Origin: CAYJPV01 sp964372095
GTDB taxonomy: Bacteria > Acidobacteriota > Vicinamibacteria > Vicinamibacterales > JAKQTR01
Reading direction: 5' to 3'
DNA: 64,000 nt
Assembly (NCBI GenBank): GCA_964372095.1
Contig: CAYJPV010000001.1
Span: 310,001 to 374,000 of the forward strand
Shown: in pieces, positions 28,242-36,977 of the stretch
Numbering within the stretch: position 1 is the stretch's first letter
Layout: each line of letters begins with the position of its first letter
Position numbers and translations under genes: made by a program
Notes under the pieces: generated by a model
Seen by the model: only the letters and a program-made list of their open reading frames with translations
The model's database searches: none
Told to the model about the DNA's origin: nothing

Positions 28242-29663
28242 TCAGGCGCCGACCAACGGGTCGCTGGTGTCACTGTCGTACACGGGTGCCATGGTGGCAG
28301 GGCTGGATGTCGGCCCGCGCCGGCCGAATCGCGTGAGCAGCACGGCTCCAAGCCCAACGGTCCAGGCGATGTACTCGACGACGAACCCGGCGATCAGGAC
28401 CGCGCTCAACACGGCCCGAATCGGATGCCCGGCAAGCCCGCCGAACCTGGCAATAACCGTCAGGGCCCAGATCACGGCCAGCCCCACAATGAGCGTGGCG
28501 AACGGCGTCAGCCGGCCTCCGGACGCCCGGCGTGTGATCAGTTCGCCGACGCCGCAGCCGGCAGCGGCGAACCCCAGCACCGACGCCACCAGCAGCGCCA
28601 GCAGCGCGAATGGCACGAGGAGCAGCAGCGGGATGCCGACGATGGACACGGTGAGGACGACCACCGTGATGACGAGCACGGGCACGAAGAAGATCTGGGC
28701 GGCCAGTCCGGCGAACCCCGCCCGCCACGGCTCCGTCACGACCACATGCGACACCCGCCGCACCGGCGTACCGGCCACGGCCACCAGCATCAGGGCGAAG
28801 AGGCCGAGCACGGCCATACGCAACAACGACGCAAACAGGTCCGCTGAAGCCCCGAATCCTCCGTCGAACCAGTGCCAGCCCTGCCAGGGGCGGACACGCA
28901 GCCACGGGCCGAACGACGGAAATCCGACCCGGACTTCGTTCAGGTCGCCCCGGACACGCGATCCCGGCTGCCGTTCGACCGCACCGCCCACGGACACGAC
29001 GTTACCGCGCACGTCGGCCCTGGGACCCAGCTGGATCCCTCCCCCAATCGCAACCACGTCTCCATCCACGCGGCCGTCAATGCGGGCGGCGCCGAACACC
29101 GCCACCACGGCGTCTCCCACCGATTCGTCTTCCTTGACCCAGACGTCGCCGCCGACGCGGACACGCGCGCCGCCCCGGGGGTGCCGCTCGCGCTCGATCC
29201 AGGCGTCTTCTGTCGTGCCCCGCGCCGGCGCATCGCCGACGGCAGGGGCCGGCTCGGGATCGCGGGCCGGTTCGGCAGGCGCCGCCTCCGGCACCTTCGC
29301 AAAGAGCGCGCGGCGGCTGGCTGCGGACAGGAACGACAGCTGGACCACCGTGTCGGCGTTGGCGCCCACGCGCGATCGCAGTTCGCGCCCGGTCACGGGC
29401 GCGCCGTCAACGAGCACCGCCCCGTCATCGCCGATCTCGATATTGCTGAACGACGGCTGCGCTTCTTTCGGGACCAGCACCACGCCTCGGCGCAACGTCA
29501 CCACCTGGAACCGCTGTTCGATCCGCGTCCGCAGACCGTCGAGGCCCGTCTCGCCGGCAACCGCGGTGTCCTGCCCGGCCGCAGGGATCGCCGTCACGAC
29601 GCATGCGACGACCACGACGAGCTGAACGGCACGCAACAACCAGGCTGTCCGAACGCCACGCAT
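28242..29663 (-). CDS. bactofilin-like beta-helix protein with C-terminal membrane domain
   Basis: The product has 473 residues. The ATG at 29663 follows GGGAGGTG and gives a Sec signal (LLRAVQLVVVVACVVTAIPAAG). After a 120-residue domain comes a bactofilin-like right-handed repeat at about residues 165-250. Its residues alternate in the pattern GDVVAIGGGIQLGPRADVRG and GNVVSVGGAVERQPGSRVRG, as in polymer-forming cytoskeletal proteins. The C-terminal 200 residues hold five or six membrane helices (LVITVVVLTVSIVGIPLLLLV). Such proteins are often encoded beside ECF sigma genes. Here the gene is third after a sigma gene and a small membrane protein, separated by 1 base from the latter. Function is unknown; an envelope scaffold is an inference. 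Confidence 0.78.
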   Translation of the reverse strand: MRGVRTAWLLRAVQLVVVVACVVTAIPAAGQDTAVAGETGLDGLRTRIEQRFQVVTLRRGVVLVPKEAQPSFSNIEIGDDGAVLVDGAPVTGRELRSRVGANADTVVQLSFLSAASRRALFAKVPEAAPAEPARDPEPAPAVGDAPARGTTEDAWIERERHPRGGARVRVGGDVWVKEDESVGDAVVAVFGAARIDGRVDGDVVAIGGGIQLGPRADVRGNVVSVGGAVERQPGSRVRGDLNEVRVGFPSFGPWLRVRPWQGWHWFDGGFGASADLFASLLRMAVLGLFALMLVAVAGTPVRRVSHVVVTEPWRAGFAGLAAQIFFVPVLVITVVVLTVSIVGIPLLLLVPFALLALLVASVLGFAAAGCGVGELITRRASGGRLTPFATLIVGLAVIWALTVIARFGGLAGHPIRAVLSAVLIAGFVVEYIAWTVGLGAVLLTRFGRRGPTSSPATMAPVYDSDTSDPLVGA

Positions 29664-29664
29664 G

Positions 29665-30162
29665 TCACACCTCCCGGACCGACAGGACCCGCCGCAGCGC
29701 CACCAGCGCCGCCGCAGCCAGCAGGACATTCACCAGAACGAAGCTCAGGGCGAACGGGTCGATCAGCGCGCTGCCGCACGCCCGGGCGACCCGCGCCATC
29801 ACGATGCCGACGGCAACGGCCGTCCGGCCCCACGCATCCGCGAGGGTCAGCATCGATCCGACCGCCCCGGCCACCGTCTGGACGGACGCCAGCAGCAGCG
29901 TCCCGAGGGCACGCCCCGATACGGCCCCAAGGGCCACTCCACACATCACCAGGCCGGCCCCGAGGGACAGGCGGAGCCAGATCGACTCCCAGTTCCACAC
30001 CGGCCCACGGCTCGCCGATCCGAGGGCGGCCATCCGGGCGACCAGCCCGGCGGGTGGCACGGCACGGGTCCACGCGGCCGCCACGGCGCCGAAAGCCCGA
30101 TCGGCCTCGTCGAAGTGCCCGTCCCGGTCCGCGTCCTGCCAGTTCCGCCACATGTCGCTCAC
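29665..30162 (-). CDS. multi-pass membrane protein in the anti-sigma position
   Basis: The product has 165 residues. It starts at a GTG with GGGAG 8 bases upstream. The short polar N-terminus contains DADRDGHFDEAD, matching the 12-residue EF-hand spacing (D1, D3, D5, G6, F8, D9, D12). Three or four hydrophobic helices follow (LRLSLGAGLVMCGVALGAVS, LGTLLLASVQTVAGAVGSML, ALSFVLVNVLLAAAALVAL). It lies 51 bases after an ECF sigma gene and 1 base before the bactofilin-like gene. This is where an anti-sigma factor is expected, but no zinc-finger motif is present. Its role as a membrane regulator is inferred from position only. Confidence 0.6.
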   Translation of the reverse strand: MSDMWRNWQDADRDGHFDEADRAFGAVAAAWTRAVPPAGLVARMAALGSASRGPVWNWESIWLRLSLGAGLVMCGVALGAVSGRALGTLLLASVQTVAGAVGSMLTLADAWGRTAVAVGIVMARVARACGSALIDPFALSFVLVNVLLAAAALVALRRVLSVREV

Positions 30163-30213
30163 GGCCTGCTCCCTGCCTCACTGTCTCCTACGTGTCCGGA
30201 TACCCCGCGGGTT

Positions 30214-30795
30214 TCAGCGGTCATCGCCCCCGGGCGCCCATCCGCTCTGTGCCAGCAGTTCCGCCATGGCCTGCCGGGCCCGGTGCAGGTGGCTCTTCAC
30301 GGTCCCAAGCGGCAGGCCGAGCATGGCGGCAATCTCGTCATAAGACTGGTCTTCCTGATACCGCAGCACGATCAGCCTGCGGTATTCCGGACGCAACTGG
30401 CTCAGGGCCCAATCCAACGCGGACCGGAGGTCGGCCAGTTCGGCGTGCGCCAGTGGCGACCGTTCCCGTTCTTCGACCAGCACCGGAACACCCGCCTCGG
30501 CGTCCTCCGAAATGGAGACAAGGCTCGGCCGGTGGCGGCGGAGGTAATCGATGGCAGTGTTGTGGCCGATCCGCAGGATCCAGGGTGCCAGCTTCAGACT
30601 GGCGTCGAACGACCGCAGCCCTCGGAACGCCTTGACGAACGTGTCCTGCGTCAGTTCTTCCGCAAGGCCACGATCCCTGACAAGCCGGAGGATCAGGTTG
30701 AAGACCGGCCCCGTGAGGCGCTCCGCGATGGTTCGGTACGCGTCCTGATCGCCGTCAAGAGCCCGCGCGACAAGGACGGCATCGTGTTCAACCAC
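30214..30795 (-). CDS. ECF RNA polymerase sigma factor
   Basis: The product has 193 residues from the GTG at 30795, chosen because CGGAGGT lies 10 bases upstream. An in-frame GTG at 30816 would add 7 residues but overlaps that ribosome site. Region 2 is LVRDRGLAEELTQDTFVKAFRGLRSFD and WILRIGHNTAIDYLRRHRP. Region 4 is LRPEYRRLIVLRYQEDQSYDEIAAMLGLPLGTVKSHLHRARQAM. It is the first gene of a three-gene set with the membrane protein and the bactofilin-like protein. scoB ends 93 bases upstream with no clear promoter between. Confidence 0.9.
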   Translation of the reverse strand: MVEHDAVLVARALDGDQDAYRTIAERLTGPVFNLILRLVRDRGLAEELTQDTFVKAFRGLRSFDASLKLAPWILRIGHNTAIDYLRRHRPSLVSISEDAEAGVPVLVEERERSPLAHAELADLRSALDWALSQLRPEYRRLIVLRYQEDQSYDEIAAMLGLPLGTVKSHLHRARQAMAELLAQSGWAPGGDDR

Positions 30796-30888
30796 CGACT
30801 GTGGACCTCCGGGCACGTGCCGCGCCGCCGGCGTCTGTCCGGACTGCGCGGGCGCTGCCGGGTGGTGGACCGGCGCACGGCGCGTCGG

Positions 30889-31536
30889 TCAGAAACGCCC
30901 CGGCGTCTCGGGCAGGAGCAGTTCCGCTTCCGTGGCGCGGCGTACGGCGTCGACCGAACTGTCCGAAGCGACTTCCTTCAGCACGAGCCCCGCATCGGTC
31001 ACCTCGATCACCGCCAGTTCGGTCACGATCAGATCGACGACACCCACGCCGGTCAGCGGCAGCGTACACCGCCGCAGGATCTTGGGTTCGCCTTCGCGGG
31101 TCGTGTGCTCCATGGCGATGATCACGCGCCGGGCGCCGGCCACCAGATCCATCGCCCCGCCCATCCCCTTCACCATCTTGCCGGGGATCATCCAGTTGGC
31201 CAGGCTGCCCTGCTGGTCGACCTGGAGCGCTCCCAGGACGGTGACGTCGATATGACCGCCCCGCACCATGGCGAACGAATCCGCGCTGCTGAAGTACGCA
31301 CATCCCGGGAGTTCCGACACCGTCTCTTTGCCGGCGTTGATCAGATCCGGATCCACGTCCCCGTCGAGGGGATACGGCCCGACACCGAGCATCCCGTTTT
31401 CCGAGTGCAAGGTGATGTGCACGTCCGGCGGCAGGGCGTTCGCCACCAGCGTAGGCATCCCGATACCCAGATTGACGTAGTCGCCGTCCCGCAGTTCCCG
31501 GGCGACGCGGTTCACGATACGTTCGCGTTTGTCCAC
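30889..31536 (-). CDS. scoB: 3-oxoacid (succinyl-CoA type) CoA-transferase subunit B
   Basis: The product has 215 residues. The GTG at 31536 is preferred: it follows ACGGGAGC and gives the usual N-terminus (DKRERIVNRVARELRDGDYVNLGIGMPTL). An in-frame start 21 codons upstream lies inside scoA. The beta subunit carries the catalytic Glu in HSENGMLGVGP, which forms the glutamyl-CoA thioester, and VTELAVIEVT near the end. With subunit A it moves CoA between succinyl-CoA and acetoacetate or related acids. It begins 13 bases after scoA. Confidence 0.93.
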   Translation of the reverse strand: MDKRERIVNRVARELRDGDYVNLGIGMPTLVANALPPDVHITLHSENGMLGVGPYPLDGDVDPDLINAGKETVSELPGCAYFSSADSFAMVRGGHIDVTVLGALQVDQQGSLANWMIPGKMVKGMGGAMDLVAGARRVIIAMEHTTREGEPKILRRCTLPLTGVGVVDLIVTELAVIEVTDAGLVLKEVASDSSVDAVRRATEAELLLPETPGRF

Positions 31537-31549
31537 GGCAGTGCTCCCG

Positions 31550-32245
31550 TCAGGACTTCCGGATGGTCCGGCGTTCGATCCGTTTTTCGTAGCCGGCACC
31601 CTCGAAGATGTGCCGCACGAACACGCCCGGCGTGTGCACGTGGTCCGGGTCGATCGCGCCAGGCTCGACCAGGTGCTCCACCTCGGCGATCGTCACCCGC
31701 GCCGCCGCCGCCATCATCGGATTAAAATTGCGGGCCGTGCGGCGGTAGACCAGGTTACCGGCCCGATCGCCGCGATAGGCCTTCACGAACGCGAAGTCTG
31801 CCTTCAGCGGCAGTTCGAGCACGTGCGGCACCCCGTCAATGACACGGGTTTCTTTTCCGTCGGCGACGACGGTACCGAAGCCCGTTGGCGTGAAGAACCC
31901 GCCGATGCCGGCGCCTCCCGCGCGGATCCGCTCGGCGAACGTCCCCTGGGGAACCAGATCCACCTCCAGTTCTCCACTGAGGCACTGGCGTTCGAACTCC
32001 TGGTTCTCGCCCACGTAGGTCGCCACGATCTTGCTGACCTGCCTGGTCGCCAGCAGAATCCCGAGCCCGAACCCGTCCACGCCGGCGTTGTTGCTGATCA
32101 CCGTCAGCCCGCGTACGCCGCGATCGCGCAACGCCAGGATCAGGTTCTCCGGAATGCCACACAGGCCAAACCCGCCGACCATGATGGTCGCGCCGTCCGG
32201 CACGAGGTCGACGGCCTCCGCGGCCCCGCTGATCACTTTGTTCAT
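31550..32245 (-). CDS. scoA: 3-oxoacid (succinyl-CoA type) CoA-transferase subunit A
   Basis: The product has 231 residues from ATG 32245, with AGGGG 7 bases upstream; a GTG two codons earlier is possible. It shows the alpha-subunit features IMVGGFGLCGIPENLI (CoA-binding glycine loop), ISNNAGVDGFGLGILL, GVGxF-type GGFFTPTGFGTVVADGKE and AFVKAYRGDRAGNLVYR. It partners scoB in ketone-body or branched-acid CoA exchange. The gene starts 10 bases after tyrA ends, so it may be read from the aromatic supraoperon, although its chemistry is unrelated. Confidence 0.93.
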   Translation of the reverse strand: MNKVISGAAEAVDLVPDGATIMVGGFGLCGIPENLILALRDRGVRGLTVISNNAGVDGFGLGILLATRQVSKIVATYVGENQEFERQCLSGELEVDLVPQGTFAERIRAGGAGIGGFFTPTGFGTVVADGKETRVIDGVPHVLELPLKADFAFVKAYRGDRAGNLVYRRTARNFNPMMAAAARVTIAEVEHLVEPGAIDPDHVHTPGVFVRHIFEGAGYEKRIERRTIRKS

Positions 32246-32255
32246 GGTCACGCCC

Positions 32256-33170
32256 CTATGACGGGTCGCTCGCCCGCCTCACGGGCAGACGCCCCCTCCA
32301 GTACGCCGCCGATTCAAACAGCCCCTCGATCGTCTCACCCGAATCCAGGTGCCCGCGCACGTAGGCCAGCATCTCGGTGAACGCGTCCAGCGCGCGTCCC
32401 GCCATGTCCTCGTTGGTGGCGAGCACGTCTTTCCACGTCTGGCCTGGCGTGGCCGCCAGGCGCGTCGTGTCGACCAGGCCGCGCCCGGCGAAACTGAGTC
32501 CGTGTTCGCCGATCTGTTCACCCAGGACCTGCATCAGCACGTTCACGACCAGCTGGGGCAGCTGCGTCAAATACGCCACCAGATGATCGTGTTCGGCTGG
32601 TGTCATCACTTTCGGCTCGGCCCCGACGCCCTCGACGAACCGGCGCAGCCGGCCCAGAGCGGGCGCGTCTGGCGACACCGGTGTCAGCACCCACGGACGG
32701 CCGACGAACAGGTCGGGTCGGGCCGCGTCGATGCCCCGTCGTGGCGCGCCGGCCAGGGGATGTCCGCCCACGAAGGTCAGACGCGGCGGCAGGCACGACG
32801 CGGCATCCACCATCGCCCGCTTCGAACCGCCGACGTCGGTCACCGTGGCGTCGCGCAGCACGTTCACCTCGAGTTCCGACAGCAATCGGATGTTCTCGTT
32901 GACCGGCGCCGCCAGGATCACGAGGTCCGCTTCGGCCGCGACGATGGGATCGTCCGATCCGACGTCGATCGCCTGCAGGCGCATCGCCGTCTCGAGTACG
33001 TCGTTGGTATCGACGCCGATCACGAGCGCCGACGGCCACACCTGGCGAACGGCCATGGCGAGGGACCCGCCGATGAAACCCAGACCGATGACCGCCACGC
33101 GACTGAACACCGGATCGGCCTGCGGCAGTTGCGCGGAACTCACGATGGGGAGCGGCTGGCCGCCGTTCAC
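32256..33170 (-). CDS. tyrA: prephenate dehydrogenase
   Basis: The product has 304 residues from GTG 33170, which overlaps the aroF stop by GTGA; an ATG at 33182 would overlap by 16 bases. The NAD-binding Rossmann loop VAVIGLGFIGGSLAMA is at the N-terminus. DVGGSKRAMVDA, FVGGHPLAGAPRRGIDAA (catalytic His) and AEHDHLVAYLTQLPQL follow, all typical of TyrA. It oxidatively decarboxylates prephenate (or arogenate) towards tyrosine. No chorismate mutase or ACT domain is fused. It is the last aromatic gene of the supraoperon. Confidence 0.92.
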   Translation of the reverse strand: MNGGQPLPIVSSAQLPQADPVFSRVAVIGLGFIGGSLAMAVRQVWPSALVIGVDTNDVLETAMRLQAIDVGSDDPIVAAEADLVILAAPVNENIRLLSELEVNVLRDATVTDVGGSKRAMVDAASCLPPRLTFVGGHPLAGAPRRGIDAARPDLFVGRPWVLTPVSPDAPALGRLRRFVEGVGAEPKVMTPAEHDHLVAYLTQLPQLVVNVLMQVLGEQIGEHGLSFAGRGLVDTTRLAATPGQTWKDVLATNEDMAGRALDAFTEMLAYVRGHLDSGETIEGLFESAAYWRGRLPVRRASDPS

Positions 33171-34222
33171 CCGACACCCCATCCGCGGCGGGCCGCCGGC
33201 TCGAGGCAGATCGTGCGGCCGATCGCCGGGGCGATGATGCGCAGTTCCGCCATCAGGCGATCGAACTGAGCGGGAAACAGTGACTGCGCGCCGTCGCTCA
33301 TGGCGTGGTCCGGGTCGTCATGGACTTCGATGATCAGGCCGTCAGCCCCGGCCGCCACGGCCGCCCGGGCCATCGGCGCGACCTTGTCACGCCGCCCCGT
33401 GCCGTGGCTCGGGTCCGCGATGATAGGCAGGTGGCTCAGGGACTTGACGATGGGGATCGCGGAGATGTCGAGGGTGTTGCGCGTGTAGGTCTCGAACGTC
33501 CGGATGCCGCGTTCGCACAGGATGACGTCCATGTTCCCGCCGTCAAGCACGTACTCCGCCGACAGGAGCCACTCCTCCACGGTTGCGGAGATGCCGCGCT
33601 TGAGCAGGACGGGCTTGCTGGAGCGCCCGAGTTCACGCAGCAGCGAGAAGTTCTGCATGTTGCGGGCACCCACCTGCAGGATGTCCGCGTACCGCGCGAC
33701 CAGATCGATCTGCGCCACGTCCATGACCTCGGACACGAGCTTGAGGTTGTGCGCGTCGGCGGCGTCCCGCAGCATCCGCAGGCCGTCTTCGCCCAGCCCC
33801 TGGAAACTGTACGGCGAACTACGCGGCTTGAACGCCCCGCCGCGAAAGATCTTGGCGCCGGCCCGTTTGACGGCCGCCGCGCTGGCATGCACCTGGTGTT
33901 CATTCTCGGCGGAGCACGGCCCGGCCATGACAATGACTTCGTCGCCGCCGATCCGCACGTCACCCACGCCGACCACCGTACCGTGGGGCCGGAAGGTCCG
34001 GCTCGCCAGCTTGAACGGATGGCTGATCGTGACGACTTCCTGCACGCCGTCAAGCACCTCGACGAGGCGCGGATCACCCGTCACGGCCCCGCGGTTCACG
34101 ACGCCCAGCACCGTCCGATTCGCACCGGACGACCGGTGCACCGAAAACCCCATCCCTTCGAGATGGGACACGACGGCATCCACCTGGCCAGCCGTCGCTG
34201 CCTCCTGCATGACTACGACCAC
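33167..34222 (-). CDS. aroF: 3-deoxy-7-phosphoheptulonate synthase, type I-beta with ferredoxin-like N-domain
   Basis: The product has 351 residues from GTG 34222 (AAGGG 6 bases upstream). Residues 1-75 form the small ferredoxin-like regulatory domain (MVVVMQEAATAGQVDAVVSH). The barrel has VMAGPCSAENEHQVHASA, KIFRGGAFKPRSSPYSFQG, VGARNMQNFSLL, PVLLKRGIS and IADPSHGTGRR. These hold the PEP, erythrose-4-phosphate and metal ligands (Cys, His, Glu, Asp). It makes DAHP, the first shikimate intermediate. The N-domain is where Tyr or Phe feedback acts in the Thermotoga-type enzyme. It lies 54 bases after trpA and overlaps tyrA. Confidence 0.95.
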   Translation of the reverse strand: MVVVMQEAATAGQVDAVVSHLEGMGFSVHRSSGANRTVLGVVNRGAVTGDPRLVEVLDGVQEVVTISHPFKLASRTFRPHGTVVGVGDVRIGGDEVIVMAGPCSAENEHQVHASAAAVKRAGAKIFRGGAFKPRSSPYSFQGLGEDGLRMLRDAADAHNLKLVSEVMDVAQIDLVARYADILQVGARNMQNFSLLRELGRSSKPVLLKRGISATVEEWLLSAEYVLDGGNMDVILCERGIRTFETYTRNTLDISAIPIVKSLSHLPIIADPSHGTGRRDKVAPMARAAVAAGADGLIIEVHDDPDHAMSDGAQSLFPAQFDRLMAELRIIAPAIGRTICLEPAARRGWGVG

Positions 34223-34276
34223 AAGTTGCCCTTCCCGGCAGACATCCGATGTTGTGGGGTGAACCCGTTCTACAGC

Positions 34277-35104
34277 CTACCTCCGGCCGCCCTCCTCCGC
34301 AACTGCGCCGCCGGCTTCGCCGCCCCGCAGCCAGGCGACGTAGCCGGCCACCCGCGTCTCGAGGTCGGGCGCGTCCGCGGCCTCATCGATCATCTGCACC
34401 AGCGCGCTGCCGACCACGGCCGCGTCGGCCCACTGGCAGACGTCGCGCACGTGTTCGGGCCGTGAGATGCCGAACCCCACCGCCACGGGCAGATCGCTGG
34501 CCTGACGGATCCGCGCCACGAGTTCTGCGGTGCCGGCGGCGAGCGACGCCCGGGCGCCCGTCACGCCGAGGCGCGAGATCGCGTAGAGAAAGCCGCTGCC
34601 CCGGCGTCCGGCCAGGGCCATCCGTTCGGGCGTCGTCGTCGGGCTGAGCAGGAAGATCAAGTCGATGCCCACCTCGGCCAGGGCCGTCGCCAGATCGGCC
34701 GACTCCTCGGCCGGCACATCGAGCGCGAGCACACCGTCCACGCCCGCGTCGGCGGCCCGGGTCGCAAACCGACGCAGCCCCATCCGGTACAGCGGATTGG
34801 CGTACGAGAACAGGACCATCGGCGCCCGTACGTCCGGCCTGACGGCCGCCACCATCGACAACGTCGATGACAGGGTGACGCCCTGCGCCAGCGCCCGTTC
34901 GCTGGACCGCTGGATGACCGGGCCATCCGCCAGGGGATCCGAAAACGGGACGCCCACCTCGATGACGTCCGCGCCCGCCCGATCCAGGGCCCGCAGGACG
35001 CCCGCCGAGCGCACCGGATCGGGATGGCCCGCCGTCACATAGGTCACGAGACCCGGGCGGCGTTCCCGGGCGAGGCGGCTGAACGTTGCAGTAATCGTGG
35101 ACAT
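34277..35104 (-). CDS. trpA: tryptophan synthase alpha chain
   Basis: The product has 275 residues. It is a TIM-barrel lyase that cleaves indole-3-glycerol phosphate. The catalytic Glu lies in VIEVGVPFSDPLADGPVIQ together with the catalytic Asp. LVTYVTAGHPD, FLYAISRLGVTGAR and VAVGFGISRPEHV complete the family pattern. The last 15 residues (GGEAGGAVAEEGGRR) are an unusual Gly/Glu tail. It starts 5 bases after trpB, allowing balanced synthesis of the alpha-beta complex that channels indole. Confidence 0.96.
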   Translation of the reverse strand: MSTITATFSRLARERRPGLVTYVTAGHPDPVRSAGVLRALDRAGADVIEVGVPFSDPLADGPVIQRSSERALAQGVTLSSTLSMVAAVRPDVRAPMVLFSYANPLYRMGLRRFATRAADAGVDGVLALDVPAEESADLATALAEVGIDLIFLLSPTTTPERMALAGRRGSGFLYAISRLGVTGARASLAAGTAELVARIRQASDLPVAVGFGISRPEHVRDVCQWADAAVVGSALVQMIDEAADAPDLETRVAGYVAWLRGGEAGGAVAEEGGRR

Positions 35105-35109
35105 GACTG

Positions 35110-36348
35110 TTACTCGGCCGGCACGCCGGTCAACGCCGCGACGCTCTGGACGTCTTTGTCACCGCGGCCGGACAGGTTGACGAGAATGGTCCGCTCCGGG
35201 CCCAGTTCCGGAGCCAGACGCATCGCGCAGGCGACAGCGTGCGCCGATTCCAGCGCGGGCAGAATGCCTTCGAGCGCTGCCAGTGTCTGAAACGCCGCCA
35301 GCGCCTCGCCGTCGCCGACCCAGGCGTACTCGGCCCGGCCCCGCGCACGCAGGTCCGCGTGTTCAGGTCCCACCGCCGCATAGTCGAGGCCGGCCGACAC
35401 GGAGTGTGTGCCGCTGATGTTGCCGTCCTGGTCCTGCAGGATGAGCGTGCGCGTCCCCTGGAAGACGCCGGTCTCGCCGCCGGCAAACCGCGCGGCGTGC
35501 CGCCCGGGTTCGATGGCTTCCCCGCCTGCCTCGACCCCGATCAGGCGGACGTCGGCGTCGTCCACGAAGGCGTCGAAGATGCCCATGGCGTTGCTCCCGC
35601 CGCCCACGCTGGCGACGACGGCGGCGGGCCGCCCGCCGACCAGCGCTTCGAACTGGGCCCGGGCTTCCCCCCCGATGACAGACTGGAACTCGCGGACCAT
35701 CAGCGGGTACGGGTGCGGGCCCAGCACGGATCCCAGCAGATAGTGTGTGTGCCCGACGTTCGTCACCCAATCGCGCATGGCCTCGTTGATCGCATCCTTC
35801 AGCGTGCGGCTGCCCGCGTCCACGCGCGCCACGGTGGCTCCGAGCAGGCGCATCCGGATGACGTTGAGCGCCTGGCGCACCATGTCCTCCGCACCCATGT
35901 ACACCGTGCACTCCAGGCCCAGCAGCGCGCACGCCGTCGCCGTCGCGACGCCATGCTGCCCGGCGCCGGTTTCGGCGACGACACGCGTCTTGCCCATCCG
36001 CACGGCCAGCAGGGCCTGGCCCAGGGCGTTGTTGATCTTGTGCGCGCCGGTGTGCGTCAGATCCTCGCGCTTGAGCAGGATACGCGCGCCCCCGCAGGCT
36101 GCGGTCAGCCGCCGCGCCTCGTACAGCGGCGTGGGCCGCCCGACGTAGTGCACCAGCAGGCGCTCCAGCTCCGCGCTGAACGCCGGATCGCGGCGCGCGC
36201 GGTCATAGGCGAGTTCCAGTTCGGCCAGCGGCGCCATCAGGGTCTCGGGGACGAACCGACCGCCGTACTCGCCGAAGTATCCGCGCGCGTCCGGATCGCG
36301 CCGCCCGAAATGCAGCCGGACCAGCCCTGTCCCGATGTCTGTGGTCAT
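35110..36348 (-). CDS. trpB: tryptophan synthase beta chain
   Basis: The product has 412 residues. It is the PLP enzyme joining indole and serine. The PLP lysine lies in LTHTGAHKINNALGQ, the catalytic Glu/loop region in VAETGAGQHGVATATA, and the phosphate loop in SVGGGSNAMGIFDAF. The ATG at 36348 is chosen: it overlaps the trpF stop (ATGA) and has GAGG 10 bases upstream, while the ATG two codons earlier does not space properly. It is the common TrpB1 type, matching linkage to trpA. Confidence 0.97.
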   Translation of the reverse strand: MTTDIGTGLVRLHFGRRDPDARGYFGEYGGRFVPETLMAPLAELELAYDRARRDPAFSAELERLLVHYVGRPTPLYEARRLTAACGGARILLKREDLTHTGAHKINNALGQALLAVRMGKTRVVAETGAGQHGVATATACALLGLECTVYMGAEDMVRQALNVIRMRLLGATVARVDAGSRTLKDAINEAMRDWVTNVGHTHYLLGSVLGPHPYPLMVREFQSVIGGEARAQFEALVGGRPAAVVASVGGGSNAMGIFDAFVDDADVRLIGVEAGGEAIEPGRHAARFAGGETGVFQGTRTLILQDQDGNISGTHSVSAGLDYAAVGPEHADLRARGRAEYAWVGDGEALAAFQTLAALEGILPALESAHAVACAMRLAPELGPERTILVNLSGRGDKDVQSVAALTGVPAE

Positions 36349-36977
36349 ACGCATACCGCCTCATCCGCCCGTCGAACCGCCAGCACGAACGCCCGCATCC
36401 GGTCACCATCTTTCACGCCGGGCGCCACCTCGATCCCCGACGACACGTCCACCGCCGCAGGACACACGGCCGCGATCGCGGCGCCGACCGTCTCCGGGGT
36501 CAGCCCCCCCGCCAGCACGAGCGGCCGCAGACGCGCCGCCGCCGCGGCCAGGCTCCAGTCCACGGTTCGTCCCGTGCCCCCGCGCCGGATCACGTCCGCG
36601 GCGTCCAGCAACGGCACCACGCCACGCGGCCACGCCCGCCACACCGACGGATCGAACCCGGGACCCACGGCGACGGACTTCAGCACCGGACACGGCCACC
36701 CGCTCCACGTGGCCGGTGGCTCGTCGCCGTGCAACTGCACCGCCCCGAGGCCCAGTTCGCGGCAGATCCCCATCATGGTGTCGACCGACTCGTTCACGAA
36801 CACGCCGACGGTCGTCACGAACGGCGGCAACGACGCAACAATCGCCGACGCCTGATCGACGGTGACGCACCGGGGGCTGCCGGACCAGAACACCATCCCG
36901 ATGGCGTCCGCTCCGGCCGCCGCGGCCTCGCGGGCATCGTCAGCCCGCGTGAACCCGCACATCTTGACGCGGGTCAT
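36345..36977 (-). CDS. trpF: phosphoribosylanthranilate isomerase
   Basis: The product has 210 residues. The N-terminus MTRVKMCGFTRADDA carries the catalytic Cys. The barrel continues with IGMVFWSGSPRCV, VGVFVN, VQLHGDE, LLDA, LVLAGGLTPETV (phosphate site) and VDVSSGIEVAPGVKD. It performs the Amadori rearrangement in tryptophan synthesis. Start and stop overlap trpC and trpB by 4 bases each. LKSVAVGP occupies the usual LIKAF/ALRV strand. Confidence 0.95.
   Translation of the reverse strand: MTRVKMCGFTRADDAREAAAAGADAIGMVFWSGSPRCVTVDQASAIVASLPPFVTTVGVFVNESVDTMMGICRELGLGAVQLHGDEPPATWSGWPCPVLKSVAVGPGFDPSVWRAWPRGVVPLLDAADVIRRGGTGRTVDWSLAAAAARLRPLVLAGGLTPETVGAAIAAVCPAAVDVSSGIEVAPGVKDGDRMRAFVLAVRRADEAVCV

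Noticed and set aside
30796..30816. GTG at 30816 as the start of the second ECF sigma factor
   Set aside because: The strong CGGAGGT site lies downstream of it and is correctly spaced for the GTG at 30795.
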